A stretch of 8,469 nt of DNA from an uncultured Clostridia bacterium (GCA_944391895.1 CALXVF010000049.1:1-8469), one strand, 5' to 3'; shown: positions 1-6,662, counted from the first letter of the stretch. The notes: a model not told the origin generated them from the sequence alone. Numbers and translations are program-made.

Positions 1-1521
1 AGCACGAGCTACTGCAGAAACGGCTTCATTTTGACCAATTACTCTTTTATGAAGATTATCTTCTAAAGCAAGCAATTTATGAGTTTCTTCCTCTGTTATT
101 TTTTGAACAGGGATTTTAGTCCAGTTTTCAATTACTCTTGCGATATCTGCTACAGTAAGAGTGGCAGGAGTCATTTTCTTAGTTATTGCCTCAATTTGCT
201 CTGTAATAGAACATTCTTGAGTTTTAAGCTCTGCCGCTTTTTTATAATCCTCAGTAGAATCTGCCTCAGCAGCAGCTTCTTTTTGTTCTTGTATATTAGC
301 TAATTTGTTTTTTAAGACTTCTAAGTCATATAAATCCTTATTGTTCAAATTAATTCTTGAACAAGCTTCATCTAAAATATCAATTGCTTTATCTGGTAAA
401 AATCTGTCATGAATATATTTTTCAGACATTAAAACTGTTTGTCTGATTACTTCGTCAGGAATTTGAACTTTATGATAATCTTCATAATAGTTTTTTATAC
501 CTTTTAGAATTTCAATACTGTCATTTATAGTAGGTTCTTCTACAATAACTGGTTGAAATCTTCTTTCTAATGCTGAATCTTTTTCAATATATTTTCTATA
601 CTCATTTAAAGTAGTAGTTCCAATTAATTGAATTGTGCCATCTGCAAGAGAAGGTTTTAAAATATTAGCTGCATTCATAGAATGGTCAGCATCTCCTGCA
701 CCAATAATATTGTGAATTTCATCAATAACTAAAATAATATTTTTAGCTAATTTACACTCTTCAATAACAGCTTTCATTCTTGCTTCAAATTGTCCTCTAA
801 ATTGTGTTCCAGCAACAAGAGCAGTCATATCTAATAAAAATACTTCTTTGTTTAATAATTTAGCAGGAACTTTACCTTCAGCAATTCTAAGGGCTAATCC
901 TTGAGCAATAGCAGTTTTACCAACACCAGGTTCACCTATTAAACATGGGTTATTTTTGGTTCTTCTATTTAAAATTTCAATAATTCTTGTAATTTCTTTT
1001 TCTCTACCAATAACTCTGTCTATTTCTCCATTTTTAGCTTTGTTAGTAAGGTTTGTGCCATAAGCATATAATGTTTTAAGCTTTTTGTTTTGCTTTTTTT
1101 CTTCCTTAGTAGCTTTTGTGGTTTTAGAATTATTAGTTTTATCTGAACCATTTCCAAACATGCCAGAAAAAATTGAACCCAATGGTATAGCAAAACCTTT
1201 AGGACCGTTTTCATCAGTAGGGTCTGAATCTAAGCTTTCTTCATTTGCTAAATCTTCAGTCATTTTCTCAAGGTCTTCTTGAGAGATTCCCTGTATTGCC
1301 AAATTACCAGACAAATCCTTGAACATGGAGTTCAATTGCTCTGTCATATTATTTATATCACTTTCAGTAAGGTTAGAATTGCTTGAAAATGCATTTAAAG
1401 GATTAATTCCTCTTTTTTTTGCACAGTCATAGCAATATCCTTCTGTTTTCATTTCTCCTTTTTCGTCTTGTTTATTTACAAAAATGACAGCTGTATTTTT
1501 CTTACAATCTGAACATAACAT
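1..1521 (-). CDS. clpE: ClpE-like AAA+ Clp ATPase (3' end outside window)
   Basis: ATP-driven unfoldase of the Hsp100/Clp family; family members feed misfolded proteins to the ClpP protease in the cytoplasm. The 507 visible residues begin with a four-cysteine zinc finger (C3, C6, C30, C33) instead of the double Clp-N domain of ClpC/ClpA. A polar linker follows (about 45-150), then the first AAA+ module with Walker A GEPGVGKT (196-203), Walker B ILVIDE (263-268), and ERR (319-321) near the arginine-finger position. A Glu/Lys-rich UVR-type coiled coil lies at about 400-450, then WTKIPV (467-472). The second AAA+ module is just starting at RVIGQNEAV when the window ends. Zinc finger plus UVR linker is the ClpE arrangement. 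ATG at 1521 is chosen because the first Cys pair follows at once and GGAG (1531-1534) lies 9 bases upstream. An out-of-frame ATG seven bases earlier opens only 8 codons. It is transcribed divergently from the next gene. ClpE is fairly sure; a ClpC paralogue that swapped its N-domain is the alternative. Confidence 0.88.
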   Translation of the reverse strand, partial: MLCSDCKKNTAVIFVNKQDEKGEMKTEGYCYDCAKKRGINPLNAFSSNSNLTESDINNMTEQLNSMFKDLSGNLAIQGISQEDLEKMTEDLANEESLDSDPTDENGPKGFAIPLGSIFSGMFGNGSDKTNNSKTTKATKEEKKQNKKLKTLYAYGTNLTNKAKNGEIDRVIGREKEITRIIEILNRRTKNNPCLIGEPGVGKTAIAQGLALRIAEGKVPAKLLNKEVFLLDMTALVAGTQFRGQFEARMKAVIEECKLAKNIILVIDEIHNIIGAGDADHSMNAANILKPSLADGTIQLIGTTTLNEYRKYIEKDSALERRFQPVIVEEPTINDSIEILKGIKNYYEDYHKVQIPDEVIRQTVLMSEKYIHDRFLPDKAIDILDEACSRINLNNKDLYDLEVLKNKLANIQEQKEAAAEADSTEDYKKAAELKTQECSITEQIEAITKKMTPATLTVADIARVIENWTKIPVQKITEEETHKLLALEDNLHKRVIGQNEAVSAVARA

Positions 1522-1554
1522 ATTTCATTTCTCCAATCTATATTAACTTACTAT

Positions 1555-1583
1555 ATAATACATTAAAAAGCTCAAATAGTCAA
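1555..1583 (-). promoter_or_regulatory. Sigma-A promoter of the clpE-like gene
   Basis: Read on the minus strand, the -35 box TTGACT (1583-1578) and the -10 box TATTAT (1560-1555) are separated by exactly 17 bases. The expected transcript start is near 1548, leaving a leader of about 27 bases that contains the ribosome binding site. The -35 box lies inside TTTGACT and is followed one base later by TTTGAGC, a pair resembling half-sites of the heat-shock repressor CtsR but two bases too close together. Confidence 0.7.
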
Positions 1584-1625
1584 ATATTTTAAGGGTTTTG
1601 AATTGTAATTTTTCTGTGACTGTTA

Positions 1626-1654
1626 TTGTACAATGAAAAAAATAATGCTATAAT
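1626..1654 (+). promoter_or_regulatory. Sigma-A promoter of the 1687 gene
   Basis: The -35 box TTGTAC (1626-1631) and a perfect -10 box TATAAT (1649-1654) are separated by 17 bases. A GGGAG ribosome binding site (1675-1679) sits 7 bases before the ATG at 1687. The promoter faces away from the clpE promoter, with 42 bases between the two -35 boxes. Confidence 0.75.
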
Positions 1655-1686
1655 AATTATAGAATTTATAATGTGGGAGATAATAT

Positions 1687-2520
1687 ATGGAAGCAAAAGT
1701 TGTAAGATATGTACTTTACACAGTTATTATTATTATTTGTGTCGTATCAATAGGAATAGGAGTATATGCACAATTTTTTAGAAAAGAAGCAACTAGTTAT
1801 GAAAATGACATTTCTGCTGGTGGAAATCAAAACTTAGTTACAAGTCAAGATGTAAAACAATCATTTTTAGATTTATTCACTAATGAGATTAAACCAAGTG
1901 TATATAGTGGACAAGTGCAAAAAGTAGACAATTCACGAGATATTGTCTATACTGCATATTCTAATACAACTACGGTAGAAGGTCAGTATAGTTTAGATGT
2001 AAATATTCCTTTTATAAATATTCAAGGAGAAATAGTAGATGGCTATAATAACATTAGCCAAACTGTTTTTGCGGATAAAATTAGCTCTCTTATGGCAGGA
2101 ACATCTGCTTTTACAATATATAATCTAGATTATACAGCATATATTAATAATGATATTCTTTCTGTCGCAATTATGGCTACAATAAAAGAAGGCGATAATC
2201 CACAAAGAATAATGGTTCAAACATATAATTATAATTTAGTAACAGGACAAAATGTAACAGTAAAAGATATTCTAAATAATAGAGGAATAGAAGAAAATGC
2301 TGTAGAAAATAGAATCGAGAATACAATTAAAAGAGCAAGTGAAGATGCTGCTCAAATGGCTCAATCTGGATACCAAGTATACCAGAGAAATCCAGAAGAC
2401 GAAATGTATAAAATAGAAAATATTCAAACATTTATAGAAGGACCTGATGGAGAATTATATATCATATTTGCTTATGGAAATAATAATTATACTTCAGAAA
2501 TGGATGTAATACAAATTTAA
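1687..2520 (+). CDS. Membrane-anchored extracellular protein, DUF4163/DUF3298-like
   Basis: A 277-residue protein with one N-terminal hydrophobic segment (about 8-31) after a short basic start, so it is probably anchored with the rest outside the cell. A Cys/Ser-poor linker leads to a domain at about 95-277. The pattern there is a strand-rich half (about 100-190) ending in YNYNLVTGQNVTVKDIL, a charged helix with ENRIENTIKRA, then a strand half ending IIFAYGNNNYTSEMD. This order resembles the DUF4163-DUF3298 pair found in RsiV-type anti-sigma factors and beside the deacetylase domain of PdaC. That assignment is recognition by eye only. No deacetylase, protease or other catalytic domain is attached, and no sigma-factor gene is adjacent, so the role is unknown; ligand or lysozyme sensing at the envelope is one possibility. 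The start is supported by GGGAG at 7 bases and a strong promoter. A hairpin directly follows the stop, so it is probably monocistronic. Confidence 0.8.
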   Translation: MEAKVVRYVLYTVIIIICVVSIGIGVYAQFFRKEATSYENDISAGGNQNLVTSQDVKQSFLDLFTNEIKPSVYSGQVQKVDNSRDIVYTAYSNTTTVEGQYSLDVNIPFINIQGEIVDGYNNISQTVFADKISSLMAGTSAFTIYNLDYTAYINNDILSVAIMATIKEGDNPQRIMVQTYNYNLVTGQNVTVKDILNNRGIEENAVENRIENTIKRASEDAAQMAQSGYQVYQRNPEDEMYKIENIQTFIEGPDGELYIIFAYGNNNYTSEMDVIQI

Positions 2521-2521
2521 G

Positions 2522-2556
2522 ATAAGAAGAGGGACAAATTCCCCCTTTTTTCTTAT
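2522..2556 (+). terminator. Probable terminator after the 1687 gene
   Basis: The hairpin begins one base after the stop codon. ATAAGAA (2522-2528) pairs with TTCTTAT (2550-2556), and GAGGG pairs with CCCTT, with a two-T bulge. The T-run (2546-2551) lies inside the 3' arm and no separate T-tail follows, so termination may be partial and some readthrough into the next gene is possible. Confidence 0.55.
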
Positions 2557-2622
2557 GGAAAATGTAATAAAAGTCGAATCAAAAGATTATAATATAATAA
2601 GATAATATAAATGGAGTAATTT

Positions 2623-3300
2623 ATGAAAAAAGAAGGAATAACAATTCATCGAATAATTTGGTATACACTTATATTTAGTGTTTTAGGGTTAATAATAGAA
2701 ACAATCTATTGTTTTGCTACTACTGGAATTCTTGAAAGTAGAAAAGGTTTAATATTAGGACCATTTTGCCCAATTTATGGAGTTGGAGCATCAGTACTAA
2801 TAATATTATTGGATAATTACAGTAATAGTAAAGCTAGGCTATTTTGTCTAGGTGCAATTTATGGTACAATATTTGAATATGTATGCAGTTATGTTATGCA
2901 AGTAATGTATGGTAGTAGATTTTGGGATTATTCATATACAAATTTTCAAATAAATGGACGTATATCACTTACTTATACAGTATTTTGGGGAATTTTATCA
3001 GTGATTTTAATAGGATATTTAAAAGGCTTTTTAGATAAGTGGATTGAAAAAATACCAGGAAAAATTCTAGATAAGGTAATTGTATTGTTTGTAGGAATAG
3101 ATGTTTTTGTTACAATTTTAGGAATTAGCGTTTATATGGATAGAGCAAAATCAATATATGAAGGAAGAGAATATGAAAATACATTTTTAGATTATGTTCT
3201 TAATGATTCTGTTATGTCATTTACTTTTCCTAATTTAAGATATATGGACTCCGAAGGGAGAGAGATTTTTGTTAAAGATATAATTGGTATAGAAAAATAA
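2623..3300 (+). CDS. PF06541-family multi-pass membrane protein (putative ABC permease, CmpB-type)
   Basis: A 225-residue integral membrane protein with about five hydrophobic segments at residues 11-31, 43-63, 73-97, 116-133 and 152-172. Motifs I associate with PF06541 are LGPFCPIYG (45-53) in the loop leading into helix 2, FEYVCSY (84-90) in helix 3, and WDYS followed by NGRISL (101-116) before helix 4. The family is named 'putative ABC-transporter type IV', but members generally lack a partner ATPase and their function is not established. No ATPase gene lies next to this one. The last 50 residues are polar and charged. The start is supported by GGAG (2613-2616) 6 bases before the ATG. A TATAAT at 2588-2593 could be a -10 box, but no convincing -35 box goes with it, so transcription may partly come from readthrough of the gene before. 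A hairpin terminator follows. Confidence 0.82.
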   Translation: MKKEGITIHRIIWYTLIFSVLGLIIETIYCFATTGILESRKGLILGPFCPIYGVGASVLIILLDNYSNSKARLFCLGAIYGTIFEYVCSYVMQVMYGSRFWDYSYTNFQINGRISLTYTVFWGILSVILIGYLKGFLDKWIEKIPGKILDKVIVLFVGIDVFVTILGISVYMDRAKSIYEGREYENTFLDYVLNDSVMSFTFPNLRYMDSEGREIFVKDIIGIEK

Positions 3301-3323
3301 AGAAAAAATGAGGAAACTAGAGA

Positions 3324-3359
3324 AAAAAAGAGCGATTTATACAAAATTAGCTCTTTTTT
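3324..3359 (+). terminator. Terminator after the PF06541 gene
   Basis: GAGC (3330-3333) pairs with GCTC (3350-3353), flanked by an A-run (3323-3329) facing a T-run (3354-3359), giving a stem of about 10 base pairs. Inside the loop, ATTT and AAAT can extend the stem past a small bulge. It lies 23 bases after the stop codon, and the A-run/T-run symmetry would let it work in both directions. Confidence 0.75.
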
Positions 3360-3413
3360 CATGTAAAAAATTAGATAAAAAGTAAAAATTTTGGCTTTTT
3401 AGTATAATTTGAT

Positions 3414-3442
3414 TTGAATTTGTTAAGAATATATGGTATAAT
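3414..3442 (+). promoter_or_regulatory. Sigma-A promoter of the M23 peptidase gene
   Basis: The -35 box TTGAAT (3414-3419), 17-base spacer and perfect -10 box TATAAT (3437-3442) are preceded by an extended -10 TG at 3434-3435. This is among the best-matching promoters in the window. The transcript should start near 3449, about 60 bases before the first in-frame ATG. Confidence 0.8.
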
Positions 3443-3465
3443 TAATATTGTCGTCACAAAATTAA

Positions 3466-3471
3466 AAGGAG
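3466..3471 (+). promoter_or_regulatory. Strong ribosome binding site not matched to an ATG
   Basis: AAGGAG lies 38 bases upstream of the first in-frame ATG (3510), too far to serve it. No ATG follows at normal spacing. The nearest GTG (3473) opens only five codons and sits too close. In the frame of the M23 gene there is an ATT at 3483, 11 bases downstream, after an in-frame TGA at 3474. This suggests a non-AUG start or a sequence change at the true start codon. Confidence 0.6.
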
Positions 3472-3509
3472 TGTGAACAAGTATTTTTAATAAAAGAATA
3501 GCATATTAT

Positions 3510-4454
3510 ATGAAACAAACGATGAAATTTCTAAAAATAATAGCTATTGCTTTGATATTAATAATTGCAATAATATTTATAAAGTTTGAACCTGCTTATG
3601 CAGTTAGTTTAAATGGAGAACAAATAGGATACGTAGGGGACGAAGAAGAATTTAGGGAAAAAATTAATGAAAATGTACTTAATTCAGATGAAGATAATGT
3701 TGCATTTGTAGAATTAGAAAATGTAGATTATTCTGCAAGTTTAGTTAGCAGAAATCAAGTTAATGAAGAAGTCGTACTTGCTAAATTAGAAGAAAGTGCA
3801 AAAAATGTATATAGAGTTTACGAAGTGGCGGATTTAAATAATGAAGAAAGTAAAGTTTATGTGAATTCTATGGAAGAAGCAGAAAGTTTAGTTGCATCAT
3901 TAAAAGAAACATATAGCGAAGTAGAACCTAATTTAGTAATAAATACAATCTATCTAGAAAATGTTGACGAAGTAAATGAAGAAAATATTCAAGTAGCTAA
4001 AGAGAAGATGACAGCAAATTTACAAAGTGAATTAGATGAAAAAGAGGAAAAAGACAGCAGAACAGTAAATGGAATATATCTTGCAGTAGTACCAGTTACG
4101 GGAAGAATTACTTCAAGATTTGGTGCTAATGAAAGCATTAGAGATCATACTCATAAAGGTATAGATATCGGAGCTGCTGGAGGAACACCTATTTTAGCAA
4201 CAGCTGATGGTGTAGTAACTAGAGCTGGATGGAGTAGTGGATATGGTAATCTAGTTGTTATAGATCACGGAAACGGAGTTACAACATATTATGGTCACTG
4301 TAGCAGACTATATACTTCTGTAGGGGCTGAAGTAAAAGCCGGAGATAAAATTGCAGCAGTTGGTTCTACAGGTAATTCAACTGGAAACCATTTGCATTTT
4401 GAAATTAGATTAAATGGAAAACAGGTAAATCCTCAAAAATATGTATATAAATAA
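3510..4454 (+). CDS. Secreted or membrane-anchored M23 (LytM) peptidase
   Basis: A zinc metallopeptidase of the family that cuts peptide cross-bridges in cell-wall peptidoglycan outside the membrane. From the ATG it has 314 residues: a basic start, a hydrophobic segment (10-24), and EPAYA (27-31), a possible signal-peptidase site. A Glu-rich region (about 32-185) begins with a strand motif SLNGEQIGYV and carries charged helices. The LytM domain spans about 192-314. The zinc-ligand pattern is complete: H215 and D219 in HKGID, H263 in YYGH, and H294/H296 in HLH, so the enzyme should be active. The start is uncertain. ATG 3510 lacks a close ribosome binding site, while a strong one at 3466-3471 points to ATT 3483. 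That start would add nine residues, reading IFNKRIAYY, a plausible extra basic cytoplasmic start. ATG 3525 is a third option. The gene has its own promoter and a strong terminator, so it is monocistronic. Growth-related remodelling or a sporulation role of the SpoIIQ sort cannot be told apart here. Confidence 0.92.
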   Translation: MKQTMKFLKIIAIALILIIAIIFIKFEPAYAVSLNGEQIGYVGDEEEFREKINENVLNSDEDNVAFVELENVDYSASLVSRNQVNEEVVLAKLEESAKNVYRVYEVADLNNEESKVYVNSMEEAESLVASLKETYSEVEPNLVINTIYLENVDEVNEENIQVAKEKMTANLQSELDEKEEKDSRTVNGIYLAVVPVTGRITSRFGANESIRDHTHKGIDIGAAGGTPILATADGVVTRAGWSSGYGNLVVIDHGNGVTTYYGHCSRLYTSVGAEVKAGDKIAAVGSTGNSTGNHLHFEIRLNGKQVNPQKYVYK

Positions 4455-4459
4455 TTATT

Positions 4460-4496
4460 AGAACTTTAAGAATTATATTTCTTAGGGTTCTTTTTT
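4460..4496 (+). terminator. Strong terminator after the M23 gene
   Basis: A 13-base-pair stem pairs 4460-4472 with 4479-4491, with two G-T pairs and a six-base loop (4473-4478), followed directly by a T-run (4491-4496). It starts 6 bases after the stop codon and lies immediately before the inverted-repeat element. Confidence 0.9.
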
Positions 4497-4497
4497 G

Positions 4498-4592
4498 ATA
4501 AATAAAAGTATGATTTACGATTTCCGGAGCAGGGACGCTCCGTACGGCTCACTCATCGCTCCCCTTAAATCGTAAATTATACATTTATTTAT
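4498..4592. repeat. Inverted-repeat element with GC-rich core, MITE-like
   Basis: The two arms, 4498-4523 and 4567-4592, are inverted copies of each other over 26 bases, with one mismatch (4507/4583) and one G-T position (4512/4578). The inner 12 bases, such as ATTTACGATTT, match almost perfectly. They enclose a 43-base core (4524-4566) with 29 G or C bases, about 67 percent, far above the surrounding DNA. Within the core, CGGAGC (4525-4530) pairs with GCTCCG (4537-4542) around a six-base loop. GGAGC could instead pair with a second GCTCC at 4558-4562, giving two competing folds. No open reading frame of useful size is inside; a minus-strand ATG gives 13 codons. The foreign composition and terminal inverted repeats suggest a small non-autonomous mobile element or a dispersed intergenic repeat. 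A structured leader RNA for dxs is the alternative. I see no clear target-site duplication. The structure is certain; its identity is inference. Confidence 0.7.
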
Positions 4593-4649
4593 TCAATATA
4601 GAAATTATAACTAATTTATGTTAAAATATGAACTAGAATGCAATAAGGT

Positions 4650-4654
4650 AGGGA
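4650..4654 (+). promoter_or_regulatory. Ribosome binding site fixing the dxs start at GTG 4660
   Basis: AGGGA (4650-4654) lies 5 bases before GTG 4660, and AAGG (4645-4648) lies just upstream of it. No comparable site precedes the in-frame ATG at 4618, where only A/T-rich sequence is found. Confidence 0.65.
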
Positions 4655-4659
4655 TAGCA

Positions 4660-6531
4660 GTGTTAGAAAAAATAAAAGATGTAGAAGATTTAAAAAAATT
4701 AAATATAGAGGAAAAGAAAAAATTAGCAGAAGAGATAAGAAAATATATAATAGAAGTTGTATCTAAAAATGGAGGACATTTAGCCTCAAACTTGGGAGTC
4801 GTAGAGCTTACAATTGCTTTAGAATCTGTATTTAATGTAAATAAAGATAAAATAATATGGGATGTAGGTCATCAGACATATACTCATAAAATATTGAATG
4901 GGAGAAAAGAAAGTATAAAGAGTTTAAGGAAACTAAATGGAATAGCAGGTTTTCCAAAAACAAGTGAATCTAAGGCTGATTGTTTTAATACAGGACATAG
5001 TAGTACTTCAATTTCTGCAGCATTGGGAATGGCAAGAGCAAGAGATATAAAAAATGAAAAATATTCTGTAGTAGCAGTAATTGGAGATGGAGCACTTACG
5101 GGAGGTATGGCATTAGAAGCTTTAAATGATGTGGGCTACACAGGAGCTAAAATGACAGTTGTACTTAATGATAATGAAATGAGCATATCTAAAAGTGTTG
5201 GAGGAATGAATATGCTCTTAAGCAAACTTAGAACAAAGAAATTCTATACTCATTCAAATATCTCCATGAAAAAGTTATTACTGAAAATTCCAGCAGTAGG
5301 AAAACCAGTAGTTAGATTTGCTCAAAAAGTAAAAAGAAGTGTTAAGCAATTAATAATTCCTAAAATGTTTTTTGAAGAAATTGGGTTCACATATTTAGGT
5401 CCAGTTGACGGCCATAATATTGTAGAACTAGAAAATATATTCAAACTAAGTAAACAAATTGAAATGCCTGTTTTGATACATGTAATAACGAAAAAAGGAA
5501 AAGGATATAAATATGCGGAAGAAAATCCAGATAAATTCCATGCTATAGGAAAATTTGATGTAAAAACAGGAATGGAAATAAAGAGTATAGGAAAAACATA
5601 TTCAAAAGCTTTTGAAAAAACTATTTGTGAAGTAGCAAGAAACAATAATAAAGTTGTAGGAATAACGGCATCTATGAAAGATGGAACAGGTTTAACGGAA
5701 TTTGCTAAGCAATTTCCAGACAGATTTTTCGATGTAGGTATAGCTGAACAACATGCATTAGGAGTTGCAGCTGGACTTGCTAAATCAGGTATGATACCAA
5801 TAGTACCAATATATTCGTCTTTTTACCAGAGAGCTTATGACCAAGTAATACATGATATAGCTATACAGAAACTTCATGTAATTATGTGCGTTGATAGAGC
5901 TGGACTGGTAGGAAGTGATGGAGAAACTCATCAAGGATTACTAGATATGGCGTTTTTTAGATTAATTCCTAATATTACTATAATGGCGCCAAAAAATTTA
6001 AAAGAGTTACAAGAAATGTTAAAATATTCAGTTAAGGCTTATGGGCCAATAGTAATTAGATATCCAAGATGTGGAGAAGAAGGAATATATACTTTTAAAC
6101 AAACCCAAAAGATAACATATGGAAAAGCAGAAGTATTGCAAGAAGGAACTGATGTAACTATTTTGGCAATTGGAAAAATGGTTGAAAGAGCAATGTGGAT
6201 TTCAAAAGAATTAAAAAAAGAGGGGATTAATGCAGAAATAATAAATATTAGATTTTTAAAACCAATAGATAAAAGTACAATAATAAAATCTATAAAGAAA
6301 ACAAAATGTGTGGTAACAATAGAAGATGGAACTTTAATTAATGGACTAGCTACATCGGTTAATGAAATCATACTAGATAATAATTTGGAAAATGTAGAGA
6401 AGCTAAATTTTGCATATCCAGATAAATTTATAAAACAGGGAAATGTAAGCGAATTAGAAAAAATATATGGACTAGATAAAGAAAATATATTAAGAGAAAT
6501 AGTAAAGATAAAAAAAGAGCATATTGTTTAA
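4660..6531 (+). CDS. dxs: 1-deoxy-D-xylulose-5-phosphate synthase
   Basis: Joins pyruvate and glyceraldehyde 3-phosphate, using thiamine diphosphate and a metal ion, to give 1-deoxy-D-xylulose 5-phosphate. This is the first step of the MEP isoprenoid pathway and also feeds thiamine and pyridoxal synthesis. From GTG 4660 the product has 623 residues, the usual Dxs size, and begins with the family-like (V/M)LEKIKDVEDLKKL. Visible landmarks are GGHLASNLG with H40, the thiamine-diphosphate motif GDG (142-144) to NDN (170-172), H294 in FHA, YSSFYQRAYDQ, the catalytic Glu E363 in GIAEQHA, D412 in DRAGLVG, H424 in ETHQG, and RYPRCGEEG. The C-terminal transketolase domain is complete to PDKFIKQGNVSELEK. 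All key residues expected from E. coli Dxs appear to be present. An upstream ATG (4618) would add MLKYELECNKVGIA, which has no ribosome binding site and does not look like Dxs. No other MEP gene is nearby. No clear promoter was found: only weak -10-like A/T sequence lies between the inverted-repeat element and the start. A terminator overlaps the 3' end. Confidence 0.96.
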   Translation: MLEKIKDVEDLKKLNIEEKKKLAEEIRKYIIEVVSKNGGHLASNLGVVELTIALESVFNVNKDKIIWDVGHQTYTHKILNGRKESIKSLRKLNGIAGFPKTSESKADCFNTGHSSTSISAALGMARARDIKNEKYSVVAVIGDGALTGGMALEALNDVGYTGAKMTVVLNDNEMSISKSVGGMNMLLSKLRTKKFYTHSNISMKKLLLKIPAVGKPVVRFAQKVKRSVKQLIIPKMFFEEIGFTYLGPVDGHNIVELENIFKLSKQIEMPVLIHVITKKGKGYKYAEENPDKFHAIGKFDVKTGMEIKSIGKTYSKAFEKTICEVARNNNKVVGITASMKDGTGLTEFAKQFPDRFFDVGIAEQHALGVAAGLAKSGMIPIVPIYSSFYQRAYDQVIHDIAIQKLHVIMCVDRAGLVGSDGETHQGLLDMAFFRLIPNITIMAPKNLKELQEMLKYSVKAYGPIVIRYPRCGEEGIYTFKQTQKITYGKAEVLQEGTDVTILAIGKMVERAMWISKELKKEGINAEIINIRFLKPIDKSTIIKSIKKTKCVVTIEDGTLINGLATSVNEIILDNNLENVEKLNFAYPDKFIKQGNVSELEKIYGLDKENILREIVKIKKEHIV

Positions 6532-6543
6532 ATATGCTCTTTT
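6513..6543 (+). terminator. Terminator overlapping the end of dxs
   Basis: A perfect 13-base-pair stem pairs 6513-6525 with 6531-6543, with a five-base loop (6526-6530) and a short T-run at the end. The 5' arm is made of the last dxs codons, and the TAA stop (6529-6531) lies in the loop and the first stem base. The A-run at 6511-6516 gives a longer T-run on the minus strand, so it could also stop readthrough coming from htrA. Confidence 0.82.
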
Positions 6544-6662
6544 AGAAAATAAAAGGGGATGTTTTTTATTTACATCAGTAATCGGAGTAACTTAATTACT
6601 GATTATGGGTATATTATAATGCCCAAATTTGTCCATTTTGTGAACTGGTTGTGACACCTTTG
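6544..6662. other. Unassigned palindrome-containing segment between convergent genes
   Basis: This segment lies between the dxs and htrA terminators and has no credible gene. It holds a 9-base perfect inverted repeat, ATCAGTAAT (6574-6582) with ATTACTGAT (6595-6603). Just after it is a second hairpin with GGGTAT (6607-6612) and ATGCCC (6619-6624). TTGT then recurs at 6629, 6638 and 6649. A 31-codon frame (6559-6654) exists, but its ATG directly abuts GGGG with no spacing, so I do not call it. TATAAT at 6615-6620 could be a -10 box of a short transcript ending at the 6663-6710 hairpin, but the -35 region (TTAATT) is weak. It could be a decayed repeat or a small RNA; I do not recognise it. Confidence 0.35.

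Noticed and set aside
79..303. Open frame on the plus strand opposite clpE, 74 codons
   Set aside because: It lies wholly inside the clpE-like gene on the other strand, has no ribosome binding site, and its Phe/Ser/Cys-rich product is typical of antisense reading of an AT-rich gene.
4514..4556. 13-codon minus-strand frame in the GC-rich core of the inverted-repeat element
   Set aside because: Too short, with GGGGAG only two bases before its ATG; more likely a by-product of the palindrome.
4524..4566. Possible group II intron fragment, because of GAGCCGTACG on the minus strand
   Set aside because: The rest of the intron-like sequence expected around that motif, including the GAAA-loop hairpin, is absent, and no reverse-transcriptase coding is nearby.
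4498..4617. TPP or other known riboswitch before dxs
   Set aside because: I see none of the conserved TPP-aptamer motifs; the segment is an inverted repeat with a GC-rich core and no class I recognise.
5322..5645. Minus-strand frame of 107 codons inside dxs
   Set aside because: Antisense shadow of a conserved enzyme; no ribosome binding site and no recognisable domain.
6039..6371. Minus-strand frame of 110 codons inside dxs
   Set aside because: Same reason: opposite the conserved C-terminal transketolase domain, with an Ile/Phe/Ser-rich shadow product.
6559..6654. 31-codon frame downstream of dxs, preceded by AAAAGGGG
   Set aside because: The G-run touches the ATG, leaving no spacing for a ribosome; the product has no recognised feature, and the frame runs through two hairpins.
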